From Phocoena phocoena (Eukaryota; Chordata; Mammalia; Artiodactyla; Phocoenidae), in NCBI RefSeq assembly GCF_963924675.1, contig NC_089239.1:857001-921000 (forward strand): a DNA stretch of 64,000 nucleotides, written 5' to 3'. Numbering within the stretch: the first letter of the stretch is position 1; the number at the start of each line of letters is the position of its first letter. A model generated the notes under the pieces. The model saw only the letters and a program-made list of their open reading frames with translations. It was not told the origin of the DNA and searched no databases. The position numbers were made by a program, and so were the translations under genes. Of this stretch, positions 35,938 to 48,603 are shown in pieces.

Positions 35938-37803
35938 GGAGCTGCCTGCATGTTGAACACCCTATGAAGAAAAGTTGATTCAGGGAGGGTACTAGTGTGT
36001 AGCTAGAGCCTCCTTTGACTTGTGAGAAAACACAGGGTTATAGCTGCATGTTCACTGGAGACGGAGGCCAGATGGCAGAAATCTTCCCTGCCCGTTTATT
36101 TTGCCCCTTCTTCGGCCACGTGCGGGCCTCTGACTGTTGTGGCCTCTCCCGTTGCGGATCACACGTTCCAGAAGCCCAGGCCCAGCGGCCATGGCTCACG
36201 GGCCCAGCCGCTCTGCGTCCTGTGGGATCTTCCCAGACTGGGCTACGAAACCGTGTTGACGGCTTCGGCAGGCGGACTCTCAACCACTGCGCCACCAGGG
36301 AAACCCCGCTTGCCCATCTTGAAAGGTCCATTCGTGCTGTCTGGAACCTTCCTAAAGTACAGGTTTCTAACGGGCCTGTAGGCAGTGTAGGCAGTACTCG
36401 GGGAACAAAGGCATTTTCGCCGAATATACAGGGTGCTACCGTAGCCCGTTTAGGAGCGGCACATGATTATAGGCCTAACTTGAGCCTGCCTCGGTTGACG
36501 CAGTTCACTAAACGCAGGACACCCTGCGAGTAGAAGTTCATTCAGGGAAGGACCCATTGTGTATCTTGAGGGAGAAAGGCTGCTCGTGTTCCACCTGCAA
36601 CTAAAGGAGACTTCTTCGTGTAACACGGCAGTGTTTTGGGAGAGGAAATGCTTATAGGCCTCACTAGAGCCTGTCTTGTTGGAGGCAGTTTGCTACCCGC
36701 AGAAGTCTCTGCGAAAGAAGTTGTTTCACGTCAGGGCCCATTGTGAACCTCCTGTGTCTTTCGACACCTTAAATTTACAGGTAAGTATACTGCATGTTTG
36801 CCTGCAAATGCAGGCCTGATGGCACAAGGCGTGTTTCCCATTCTGAAAGTTCTGTTCACGGGGCCTTGAATTACCCAGAGAGGCATACTGTTCACGGCTC
36901 TGTTGAAATTGTAGGCCTGGCTCTGGGAAGAAATGGGGTTTTCGCTACTAAAACATGCTGCTTCCAAGGCCCGGTTGGGAGCTGATGCTGTCATTCTCTA
37001 TACCTACGTGAAGACCAAAAGTCAGCCGTTGCCTCGAGGTAAGGCCCTGAATTGCCCTGCTGAAGCGGAGGCATGCAGCAGTTTCAAAATGGACTTCGTC
37101 GCAGTGCAGGAAGGCTTTTTTTCTTCTTCTTCTTCTTTGTACACGGGGCTCTCACTGTTGTGGCCTCTCCCGCTCCGGAGCAGAGACTACAGACGCGCAG
37201 GCTCAGCGGCCTGGGCTCTCGGGCCTATTCATTCAAGGGCATGTTGGAACCTCCCGGTCCGGGGCACGAACTCGTGTCTCCTGCATCGGCAGGCAGACCC
37301 TCCACCACTGCGCCACCGGGGAAGCCCGACTTTCTGCATTATTGTAACGTTAGCACACATTTCCGGACACATAGAACACTCGCGTGGGCACCCTATTCCC
37401 TGCAAGGACACTGAGTAGCGGCAGGCTCCACTCTTCTGCTCAGAAACATCCAGGCCCGGAAGCCATTCCCAGTCACTCTGTGTATGCCGAGCGTAGGGAA
37501 ACACACGGCACTCTCCCCTGGGACAGCTAGATTTCGTCAGCACACCAACAACTCCAGGAAGTCCGTTCTCTCGCGTGCTACAGGCCATAGAGGTCTTCCT
37601 CATTGCCCTCATCTGAGCTGCACCAGGAAAAACCATCTGCTTCGCATTCTATCTACGAACTCGTACTCGAAGACACCATACGATGAGGACATAGCCGGCA
37701 TGCATTCCTACTGTAATGAAAGCACAGAATTCTTCCTGTTAAACTGCAGCATTTCAGAAGAGACTAAGGACCGAGAGCCCACTTAAGAGAGTTCCGGGAT
37801 GAG
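35938..37803 (+). repeat. Unit 28, type B
   Basis: Duplicate of unit 24 with A at 36873. Differs near its end, reading CACCAGGAAA where unit 24 reads CACCGGGAAA. SINE1 36124-36306, SINE2 37115-37327. Confidence 0.95.
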
Positions 37804-38637
37804 GGAGCTGCCTGCATGTTGAACACCCTATGAAGAAAAGTTGATTCAGGGAGGGTACTAGTGTGTAGCTAGAGCCTCCTTTGACTTGTGAGAAAACACA
37901 AGGATATAGGCTGCATGTTCACTGGAGACGGAGGCCAGATGGCAGAAATCTACCCTGCCCTTTTATTTTCCATATGCGGGCCTCTAACTGCTGTGGCCTC
38001 TCCCGTTGCGGATCCCAGGCTCCAGAAGCGCGGGCCCAGCGGCCATGGCTCACGGGCCCAGCCGCCTCTGCGTCCTGTGCGATCTCCCCGGGACGGGCCA
38101 CGAACCTGTGTACCCCGCTTCGGCAGGCAGACTCTCAAACACTGCGCCACCAGGGAAGCCCGAAGGTCTGCATTTCTCTACCGTTAGCACACGTCGCCGG
38201 ACACTTAGAACACTCGCGTTGGCACCCTCGTCCCTGTGAGGACACTGAGGAGCTGCAGGCTCCAGTGTTCCGCTTAGAAACATCCAGGCCCGGATGCACT
38301 TCCCGATCTCTCCGTGTATGCCGAGTGCGTGGCAACAAACTGCACTCTTCCTTGGGACAGCTAGATTTCGTCAGCACGCCCAGCGCTCCAGGAAGTCCGC
38401 TCTCTCACGTCCTACGTGCCACAGAAGTCTTCCTCATTGCCCTCATCTGAGCTGCACCGGGAAAAAGCATCTGCTTCGCATTCTATCTACGAACTCGTAC
38501 TCGAAGACACCATACGATGAGGACATAGCCGGCATGCATTCCTACTGTAATGAAAGCACAGAATTCTTCCTGTTAAACTGCAGCATTTCAGAAGAGACTA
38601 AGGACCGAGAGCCCACTTAAGAGAGTTCCGGGATGAG
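37804..38637 (+). repeat. Unit 29, type A
   Basis: Standard V subtype. First part of a 2700-bp pair that appears identical to units 31-32. SINE at 37978-38161. Confidence 0.95.
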
Positions 38638-40503
38638 GGAGCTGCCTGCATGTTGAACACCCTATGATGAAAAGTTGATTCAGGGAGGGTACTAGTGTGT
38701 AGCTAGAGCCTCCTTTGACTTGTGAGAAAACACAGGGTTATAGCTGCATGTTCACTGGAGACGGAGGCCAGATGGCAGAAATCTTCCCTGCCCGTTTATT
38801 TTGCCCCTTCTTCGGCCACGTGCGGGCCTCTGACTGTTGTGGCCTCTCCCGTTGCGGATCACACGTTCCAGAAGCCCAGGCCCAGCGGCCATGGCTCACG
38901 GGCCCAGCCGCTCTGCGTCCTGTGGGATCTTCCCAGACTGGGCTACGAAACCGTGTTGACGGCTTCGGCAGGCGGACTCTCAACCACTGCGCCACCAGGG
39001 AAACCCCGCTTGCCCATCTTGAAAGGTCCATTCGTGCTGTCTGGAACCTTCCTAAAGTACAGGTTTCTAACGGGCCTGTAGGCAGTGTAGGCAGTACTCG
39101 GGGAACAAAGGCATTTTCGCCGAATATACAGGGTGCTACCGTAGCCCGTTTAGGAGCGGCACATGATTATAGGCCTAACTTGAGCCTGCCTCGGTTGACG
39201 CAGTTCACTAAACGCAGGACACCCTGCGAGTAGAAGTTCATTCAGGGAAGGACCCATTGTGTATCTTGAGGGAGAAAGGCTGCTCGTGTTCCACCTGCAA
39301 CTAAAGGAGACTTCTTCGTGTAACACGGCAGTGTTTTGGGAGAGGAAATGCTTATAGGCCTCACTAGAGCCTGTCTTGTTGGAGGCAGTTTGCTACCCGC
39401 AGAAGTCTCTGCGAAAGAAGTTGTTTCACGTCAGGGCCCATTGTGAACCTCCTGTGTCTTTCGACACCTTAAATTTACAGGTAAGTATACTGCATGTTTG
39501 CCTGCAAATGCAGGCCTGATGGCACAAGGCGTGTTTCCCATTCTGAAAGTTCTGTTCACGGGGCCTTGAATTTCCCAGAGAGGCATACTGTTCACGGCTC
39601 TGTTGAAATTGTAGGCCTGGCTCTGGGAAGAAATGGGGTTTTCGCTACTAAAACATGCTGCTTCCAAGGCCCGGTTGGGAGCTGATGCTGTCATTCTCTA
39701 TACCTACGTGAAGACCAAAAGTCAGCCGTTGCCTCGAGGTAAGGCCCTGAATTGCCCTGCTGAAGCGGAGGCATGCAGCAGTTTCAAAATGGACTTCGTC
39801 GCAGTGCAGGAAGGCTTTTTTTCTTCTTCTTCTTCTTTGTACACGGGGCTCTCACTGTTGTGGCCTCTCCCGCTCCGGAGCAGAGACTACAGACGCGCAG
39901 GCTCAGCGGCCTGGGCTCTCGGGCCTATTCATTCAAGGGCATGTTGGAACCTCCCGGTCCGGGGCACGAACTCGTGTCTCCTGCATCGGCAGGCAGACCC
40001 TCCACCACTGCGCCACCGGGGAAGCCCGACTTTCTGCATTATTGTAACGTTAGCACACATTTCCGGACACATAGAACACTCGCGTGGGCACCCTATTCCC
40101 TGCAAGGACACTGAGTAGCGGCAGGCTCCACTCTTCTGCTCAGAAACATCCAGGCCCGGAAGCCATTCCCAGTCACTCTGTGTATGCCGAGCGTAGGGAA
40201 ACACACGGCACTCTCCCCTGGGACAGCTAGATTTCGTCAGCACACCAACAACTCCAGGAAGTCCGTTCTCTCGCGTGCTACAGGCCATAGAGGTCCTCCT
40301 CATTGCCCTCATCTGAGCTGCACCGGGAAAAACCCTCTGCTTCGCATTCTATCTACGAACTCGTTCTCGAAGACACCATACGATGAGGACATAGCCGGCA
40401 TGCATTCCTACTGAAATGAAAGCACAGAATTCTTCCTGTTAAACTGCAGCATTTCAGAAGAGGCTAAGGACCGAGAGCCCACTTAAGAGAGTTCCGGGAT
40501 GAG
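38638..40503 (+). repeat. Unit 30, type B
   Basis: Marked by CCTATGATGAAAAG at its start and, near its end, GGTCCTCCTC, AACCCTCTGC, CTCGTTCTCG, CTGAAATGAAAG and GAGGCTAAGG. All recur in unit 32. SINE1 38824-39006, SINE2 39815-40027. Confidence 0.95.
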
Positions 40504-41337
40504 GGAGCTGCCTGCATGTTGAACACCCTATGAAGAAAAGTTGATTCAGGGAGGGTACTAGTGTGTAGCTAGAGCCTCCTTTGACTTGTGAGAAAACACA
40601 AGGATATAGGCTGCATGTTCACTGGAGACGGAGGCCAGATGGCAGAAATCTACCCTGCCCTTTTATTTTCCATATGCGGGCCTCTAACTGCTGTGGCCTC
40701 TCCCGTTGCGGATCCCAGGCTCCAGAAGCGCGGGCCCAGCGGCCATGGCTCACGGGCCCAGCCGCCTCTGCGTCCTGTGCGATCTCCCCGGGACGGGCCA
40801 CGAACCTGTGTACCCCGCTTCGGCAGGCAGACTCTCAAACACTGCGCCACCAGGGAAGCCCGAAGGTCTGCATTTCTCTACCGTTAGCACACGTCGCCGG
40901 ACACTTAGAACACTCGCGTTGGCACCCTCGTCCCTGTGAGGACACTGAGGAGCTGCAGGCTCCAGTGTTCCGCTTAGAAACATCCAGGCCCGGATGCACT
41001 TCCCGATCTCTCCGTGTATGCCGAGTGCGTGGCAACAAACTGCACTCTTCCTTGGGACAGCTAGATTTCGTCAGCACGCCCAGCGCTCCAGGAAGTCCGC
41101 TCTCTCACGTCCTACGTGCCACAGAAGTCTTCCTCATTGCCCTCATCTGAGCTGCACCGGGAAAAAGCATCTGCTTCGCATTCTATCTACGAACTCGTAC
41201 TCGAAGACACCATACGATGAGGACATAGCCGGCATGCATTCCTACTGTAATGAAAGCACAGAATTCTTCCTGTTAAACTGCAGCATTTCAGAAGAGACTA
41301 AGGACCGAGAGCCCACTTAAGAGAGTTCCGGGATGAG
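40504..41337 (+). repeat. Unit 31, type A
   Basis: Standard V subtype, apparently identical to unit 29. SINE at 40678-40861. Confidence 0.95.
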
Positions 41338-43203
41338 GGAGCTGCCTGCATGTTGAACACCCTATGATGAAAAGTTGATTCAGGGAGGGTACTAGTGTGT
41401 AGCTAGAGCCTCCTTTGACTTGTGAGAAAACACAGGGTTATAGCTGCATGTTCACTGGAGACGGAGGCCAGATGGCAGAAATCTTCCCTGCCCGTTTATT
41501 TTGCCCCTTCTTCGGCCACGTGCGGGCCTCTGACTGTTGTGGCCTCTCCCGTTGCGGATCACACGTTCCAGAAGCCCAGGCCCAGCGGCCATGGCTCACG
41601 GGCCCAGCCGCTCTGCGTCCTGTGGGATCTTCCCAGACTGGGCTACGAAACCGTGTTGACGGCTTCGGCAGGCGGACTCTCAACCACTGCGCCACCAGGG
41701 AAACCCCGCTTGCCCATCTTGAAAGGTCCATTCGTGCTGTCTGGAACCTTCCTAAAGTACAGGTTTCTAACGGGCCTGTAGGCAGTGTAGGCAGTACTCG
41801 GGGAACAAAGGCATTTTCGCCGAATATACAGGGTGCTACCGTAGCCCGTTTAGGAGCGGCACATGATTATAGGCCTAACTTGAGCCTGCCTCGGTTGACG
41901 CAGTTCACTAAACGCAGGACACCCTGCGAGTAGAAGTTCATTCAGGGAAGGACCCATTGTGTATCTTGAGGGAGAAAGGCTGCTCGTGTTCCACCTGCAA
42001 CTAAAGGAGACTTCTTCGTGTAACACGGCAGTGTTTTGGGAGAGGAAATGCTTATAGGCCTCACTAGAGCCTGTCTTGTTGGAGGCAGTTTGCTACCCGC
42101 AGAAGTCTCTGCGAAAGAAGTTGTTTCACGTCAGGGCCCATTGTGAACCTCCTGTGTCTTTCGACACCTTAAATTTACAGGTAAGTATACTGCATGTTTG
42201 CCTGCAAATGCAGGCCTGATGGCACAAGGCGTGTTTCCCATTCTGAAAGTTCTGTTCACGGGGCCTTGAATTTCCCAGAGAGGCATACTGTTCACGGCTC
42301 TGTTGAAATTGTAGGCCTGGCTCTGGGAAGAAATGGGGTTTTCGCTACTAAAACATGCTGCTTCCAAGGCCCGGTTGGGAGCTGATGCTGTCATTCTCTA
42401 TACCTACGTGAAGACCAAAAGTCAGCCGTTGCCTCGAGGTAAGGCCCTGAATTGCCCTGCTGAAGCGGAGGCATGCAGCAGTTTCAAAATGGACTTCGTC
42501 GCAGTGCAGGAAGGCTTTTTTTCTTCTTCTTCTTCTTTGTACACGGGGCTCTCACTGTTGTGGCCTCTCCCGCTCCGGAGCAGAGACTACAGACGCGCAG
42601 GCTCAGCGGCCTGGGCTCTCGGGCCTATTCATTCAAGGGCATGTTGGAACCTCCCGGTCCGGGGCACGAACTCGTGTCTCCTGCATCGGCAGGCAGACCC
42701 TCCACCACTGCGCCACCGGGGAAGCCCGACTTTCTGCATTATTGTAACGTTAGCACACATTTCCGGACACATAGAACACTCGCGTGGGCACCCTATTCCC
42801 TGCAAGGACACTGAGTAGCGGCAGGCTCCACTCTTCTGCTCAGAAACATCCAGGCCCGGAAGCCATTCCCAGTCACTCTGTGTATGCCGAGCGTAGGGAA
42901 ACACACGGCACTCTCCCCTGGGACAGCTAGATTTCGTCAGCACACCAACAACTCCAGGAAGTCCGTTCTCTCGCGTGCTACAGGCCATAGAGGTCCTCCT
43001 CATTGCCCTCATCTGAGCTGCACCGGGAAAAACCCTCTGCTTCGCATTCTATCTACGAACTCGTTCTCGAAGACACCATACGATGAGGACATAGCCGGCA
43101 TGCATTCCTACTGAAATGAAAGCACAGAATTCTTCCTGTTAAACTGCAGCATTTCAGAAGAGGCTAAGGACCGAGAGCCCACTTAAGAGAGTTCCGGGAT
43201 GAG
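41338..43203 (+). repeat. Unit 32, type B
   Basis: Carries every marker listed for unit 30. SINE1 41524-41706, SINE2 42515-42727. Confidence 0.95.
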
Positions 43204-44037
43204 GGAGCTGCCTGCATGTTGAACACCCTATGAAGAAAAGTTGATTCAGGGAGGGTACTAGTGTGTAGCTAGAGCCTCCTTTGACTTGTGAGAAAACACA
43301 AGGATATAGGCTGCATGTTCACTGGAGACGGAGGCCAGATGGCAGAAATCTACCCTGCCCTTTTATTTTCCATATGCGGGCCTCTAACTGCTGTGGCCTC
43401 TCCCGTTGCGGATCCCAGGCTCCAGAAGCGCGGGCCCAGCGGCCATGGCTCACGGGCCCAGCCGCCTCTGCGTCCTGTGCGATCTCCCCGGGACGGGCCA
43501 CGAACCTGTGTACCCCGCTTCGGCAGGCAGACTCTCAAACACTGCGCCACCAGGGAAGCCCGAAGGTCTGCATTTCTCTACCGTTAGCACACGTCGCCGG
43601 ACACTTAGAACACTCGCGTTGGCACCCTCGTCCCTGTGAGGACACTGAGGAGCTGCAGGCTCCAGTGTTCCGCTTAGAAACATCCAGGCCCGGATGCACT
43701 TCCCGATCTCTCCGTGTATGCCGAGTGCGTGGCAACAAACTGCACTCTTCCTTGGGACAGCTAGATTTCGTCAGCACGCCCAGCGCTCCAGGAAGTCCGC
43801 TCTCTCACGTCCTACGTGCCACAGAAGTCTTCCTCATTGCCCTCATCTGAGCTGCACCGGGAAAAAGCATCTGCTTCGCATTCTATCTACGAACTCGTAC
43901 TCGAAGACACCATACGATGAGGACATAGCCGGCATGCATTCCTACTGTAATGAAAGCACAGAATTCTTCCTGTTAAACTGCAGCATTTCAGAAGAGACTA
44001 AGGACCGAGAGCCCACTTAAGAGAGTTCCGGGATGAG
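43204..44037 (+). repeat. Unit 33, type A
   Basis: Standard V subtype. SINE at 43378-43561. Confidence 0.95.
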
Positions 44038-45903
44038 GGAGCTGCCTGCATGTTGAACACCCTATGAAGAAAAGTTGATTCAGGGAGGGTACTAGTGTGT
44101 AGCTAGAGCCTCCTTTGACTTGTGAGAAAACACAGGGTTATAGCTGCATGTTCACTGGAGACGGAGGCCAGATGGCAGAAATCTTCCCTGCCCGTTTATT
44201 TTGCCCCTTCTTCGGCCACGTGCGGGCCTCTGACTGTTGTGGCCTCTCCCGTTGCGGATCACACGTTCCAGAAGCCCAGGCCCAGCGGCCATGGCTCACG
44301 GGCCCAGCCGCTCTGCGTCCTGTGGGATCTTCCCAGACTGGGCTACGAAACCGTGTTGACGGCTTCGGCAGGCGGACTCTCAACCACTGCGCCACCAGGG
44401 AAACCCCGCTTGCCCATCTTGAAAGGTCCATTCGTGCTGTCTGGAACCTTCCTAAAGTACAGGTTTCTAACGGGCCTGTAGGCAGTGTAGGCAGTACTCG
44501 GGGAACAAAGGCATTTTCGCCGAATATACAGGGTGCTACCGTAGCCCGTTTAGGAGCGGCACATGATTATAGGCCTAACTTGAGCCTGCCTCGGTTGACG
44601 CAGTTCACTAAACGCAGGACACCCTGCGAGTAGAAGTTCATTCAGGGAAGGACCCATTGTGTATCTTGAGGGAGAAAGGCTGCTCGTGTTCCACCTGCAA
44701 CTAAAGGAGACTTCTTCGTGTAACACGGCAGTGTTTTGGGAGAGGAAATGCTTATAGGCCTCACTAGAGCCTGTCTTGTTGGAGGCAGTTTGCTACCCGC
44801 AGAAGTCTCTGCGAAAGAAGTTGATTCACGTCAGGGCCCATTGTGAACCTCCTGTGTCTTTCGACACCTTAAATTTACAGGTAAGTATACTGCATGTTTG
44901 CCTGCAAATGCAGGCCTGATGGCACAAGGCGTGTTTCCCATTCTGAAAGTTCTGTTCACGGGGCCTTGAATTTCCCGGAGAGGCATACTGTTCACGGCTC
45001 TGTTGATATTGTAGGCCTGGCTCTGGGAAGAAATGGGGTTTTCGCTACTAAAACATGCTGCTTCCAAGGCCCGGTTGGGAGCTGATGCTGTCATTCTCTA
45101 TACCTACGTGAAGACCAAAAGTCAGCCGTTGCCTCGAGGTAAGGCCCTGAATTGCCCTGCTGAAGCGGAGGCATGCAGCAGTTTCAAAATGGACTTCGTC
45201 GCAGTGCAGGAAGGCTTTTTTTCTTCTTCTTCTTCTTTGTACACGGGGCTCTCACTGTTGTGGCCTCTCCCGCTCCGGAGCAGAGACTACAGACGCGCAG
45301 GCTCAGTGGCCTGGGCTCTCGGGCCTATTCATTCAAGGGCATGTTGGAACCTCCCGGTCCGGGGCACGAACTCGTGTCTCCTGCATCGGCAGGCAGACCC
45401 TCCACCACTGCGCCACCGGGGAAGCCCGACTTTCTGCATTATTGTAACGTTAGCACACATTTCCGGACACATAGAACACTCGCGTGGGCACCCTATTCCC
45501 TGCAAGGACACTGAGTAGCGGCAGGCTCCACTCTTCTGCTCAGAAACATCCAGGCCCGGAAGCCATTCCCAGTCACTCTGTGTATGCCGAGCGTAGGGAA
45601 ACACACGGCACTCTCCCCTGGGACAGCTAGATTTCGTCAGCACACCAACAACTCCAGGAAGTCCGTTCTCTCGCGTGCTACAGGCCATAGAGGTCTTCCT
45701 CATTGCCCTCATCTGAGCTGCACCGGGAAAAACCCTCTGCTTCGCATTCTATCTACGAACTCGTACTCGAAGACACCATACGATGAGGACATAGCCGGCA
45801 TGCATTCCTACTGAAATGAAAGCACAGAATTCTTCCTGTTAAACTGCAGCATTTCAGAAGAGGCTAAGGACCGAGAGCCTACGTAAGAGAGTTCCGGGAT
45901 GAG
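44038..45903 (+). repeat. Unit 34, type B
   Basis: Has the CTGAAATG, AACCCTCTGC and GAGGCTAAGG markers of units 30 and 32 but not CTCGTTCTCG or the altered start. Adds GCCTACGTAAG, shared with unit 41, and private changes at 45007 and 45307. SINE1 44224-44406, SINE2 45215-45427. Confidence 0.95.
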
Positions 45904-46737
45904 GGAGCTGCCTGCATGTTGAACACCCTATGAAGAAAAGTTGATTCAGGGAGGGTACTAGTGTGTAGCTAGAGCCTCCTTTGACTTGTGAGAAAACACA
46001 AGGATATAGGCTGCATGTTCACTGGAGACGGAGGCCAGATGGCAGAAATCTACCCTGCCCTTTTATTTTCCATATGCGGGCCTCTAACTGCTGTGGCCTC
46101 TCCCGTTGCGGATCCCAGGCTCCAGAAGCGCGGGCCCAGCGGCCATGGCTCACGGGCCCAGCCGCCTCTGCGTCCTGTGCGATCTCCCCGGGACGGGCCA
46201 CGAACCTGTGTACCCCGCTTCGGCAGGCAGACTCTCAAACACTGCGCCACCAGGGAAGCCCGAAGGTCTGCATTTCTCTACCGTTAGCACACGTCGCCGG
46301 ACACTTAGAACACTCGCGTTGGCACCCTCGTCCCTGTGAGGACACTGAGGAGCTGCAGGCTCCAGTGTTCCGCTTAGAAACATCCAGGCCCGGATGCACT
46401 TCCCGATCTCTCCGTGTATGCCGAGTGCGTGGCAACAAACTGCACTCTTCCTTGGGACAGCTAGATTTCGTCAGCACGCCCAGCGCTCCAGGAAGTCCGC
46501 TCTCTCACGTCCTACGTGCCACAGAAGTCTTCCTCATTGCCCTCATCTGAGCTGCACCGGGAAAAAGCATCTGCTTCGCATTCTATCTACGAACTCGTAC
46601 TCGAAGACACCATACGATGAGGACATAGCCGGCATGCATTCCTACTGTAATGAAAGCACAGAATTCTTCCTGTTAAACTGCAGCATTTCAGAAGAGACTA
46701 AGGACCGAGAGCCCACTTAAGAGAGTTCCGGGATGAG
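45904..46737 (+). repeat. Unit 35, type A
   Basis: Standard V subtype; the last A before a run of six B-type units. SINE at 46078-46261. Confidence 0.95.
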
Positions 46738-48603
46738 GGAGCTGCCTGCATGTTGAACACCCTATGAAGAAAAGTTGATTCAGGGAGGGTACTAGTGTGT
46801 AGCTAGAGCCTCCTTTGACTTGTGAGAAAACACAGGGTTATAGCTGCATGTTCACTGGAGACGGAGGCCAGATGGCAGAAATCTTCCCTGCCCGTTTATT
46901 TTGCCCCTTCTTCGGCCACGTGCGGGCCTCTGACTGTTGTGGCCTCTCCCGTTGCGGATCACACGTTCCAGAAGCCCAGGCCCAGCGGCCATGGCTCACG
47001 GGCCCAGCCGCTCTGCGTCCTGTGGGATCTTCCCAGACTGGGCTACGAAACCGTGTTGACGGCTTCGGCAGGCGGACTCTCAACCACTGCGCCACCAGGG
47101 AAACCCCGCTTGCCCATCTTGAAAGGTCCATTCGTGCTGTCTGGAACCTTCCTAAAGTACAGGTTTCTAACGGGCCTGTAGGCAGTGTAGGCAGTACTCG
47201 GGGAACAAAGGCATTTTCGCCGAATATACAGGGTGCTACCGTAGCCCGTTTAGGAGCGGCACATGATTATAGGCCTAACTTGAGCCTGCCTCGGTTGACG
47301 CAGTTCACTAAACGCAGGACACCCTGCGAGTAGAAGTTCACTCAGGGAAGGACCCATTGTGTATCTTGAAGGAGAAAGGCTGCTCGTGTTCCACCTGCAA
47401 CTAAAGGAGACTTCTTCGTGTAACACGGCAGTGTTTTGGGAGAGGAAATGCTTATAGGCCTCACTAGAGCCTGTCTTGTTGGAGGCAGTTTGCTACCCGC
47501 AGAAGTCTCTGCGAAAGAAGTTGATTCACGTCAGGGCCCATTGTGAACCTCCTGTGTCTTTCGACACCTTAAATTTACAGGTAAGTATACTGCATGTTTG
47601 CCTGCAAATGCAGGCCTGATGGCACAAGGCGTGTTTCCCATTCTGAAAGTTCTGTTCACGGGGCCTTGAATTTCCCGGAGAGGCATACTGTTCACGGCTC
47701 TGTTGAAATTGTAGGCCTGGCTCTGGGAAGAAATGGGGTTTTCGCTACTAAAACATGCTGCTTCCAAGGCCCGGTTGGGAGCTGATGCTGTCATTCTCTA
47801 TACCTACGTGAAGACCAAAAGTCAGCCGTTGCCTCGAGGTAAGGCCCTGAATTGCCCTGCTGAAGCGGAGGCATGCAGCAGTTTCAAAATGGACTTCGTC
47901 GCAGTGCAGGAAGGCTTTTTTTTTTCTTCTTCTTCTTTGTACACGGGGCTCTCACTGTTGTGGCCTCTCCCGCTCCGGAGCAGAGACTACAGACGCGCAG
48001 GCTCAGCGGCCTGGGCTCTCGGGCCTTTTCATTCAAGGGCATGTTGGAACCTCCCGGTCCGGGGCACGAACTCGTGTCTCCTGCATCGGCAGGCAGACCC
48101 TCCACCACTGCGCCACCGGGGAAGCCCGACTTTCTGCATTATTGTAACGTTAGCACACATTTCCGGACACATAGAACACTCGCGTGGGCACCCTATTCCC
48201 TGCAAGGACACTGAGTAGCGGCAGGCTCCACTCTTCTGCTCAGAAACATCCAGGCCCGGAAGCCATTCCCAGTCACTCTGTGTATGCTGAGCGTAGGGAA
48301 ACACACGGCACTCTCCCCTGGGACAGCTAGATTTCGTCAGCACACCAACAACTCCAGGAAGTCCGTTCTCTCGCGTGCTACAGGCCATAGAGGTCTTCCT
48401 CATTGCCCTCATCTGAGCTGCACCGGGAAAAACCATCTGCTTCGCATTCTATCTACGAACTCGTACTCGAAGACACCATACGATGAGGACATAGCCGGCA
48501 TGCATTCCTACTGTAATGAAAGCACAGAATTCTTCCTGTTAAACTGCAGCATTTCAGAAGAGACTAAGGACCGAGAGCCCACTTAAGAGAGTTCCGGGAT
48601 GAG
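46738..48603 (+). repeat. Unit 36, type B (starts a B run)
   Basis: In the SINE2 tail tract a C to T change makes a T10 run at about 47916-47925. Also has AGTTCACTCAGG, shared only with unit 37, plus CTTGAAGGAG, GGGCCTTTTC and TATGCTGAG. SINE1 46924-47106, SINE2 47915-48127. Confidence 0.95.
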
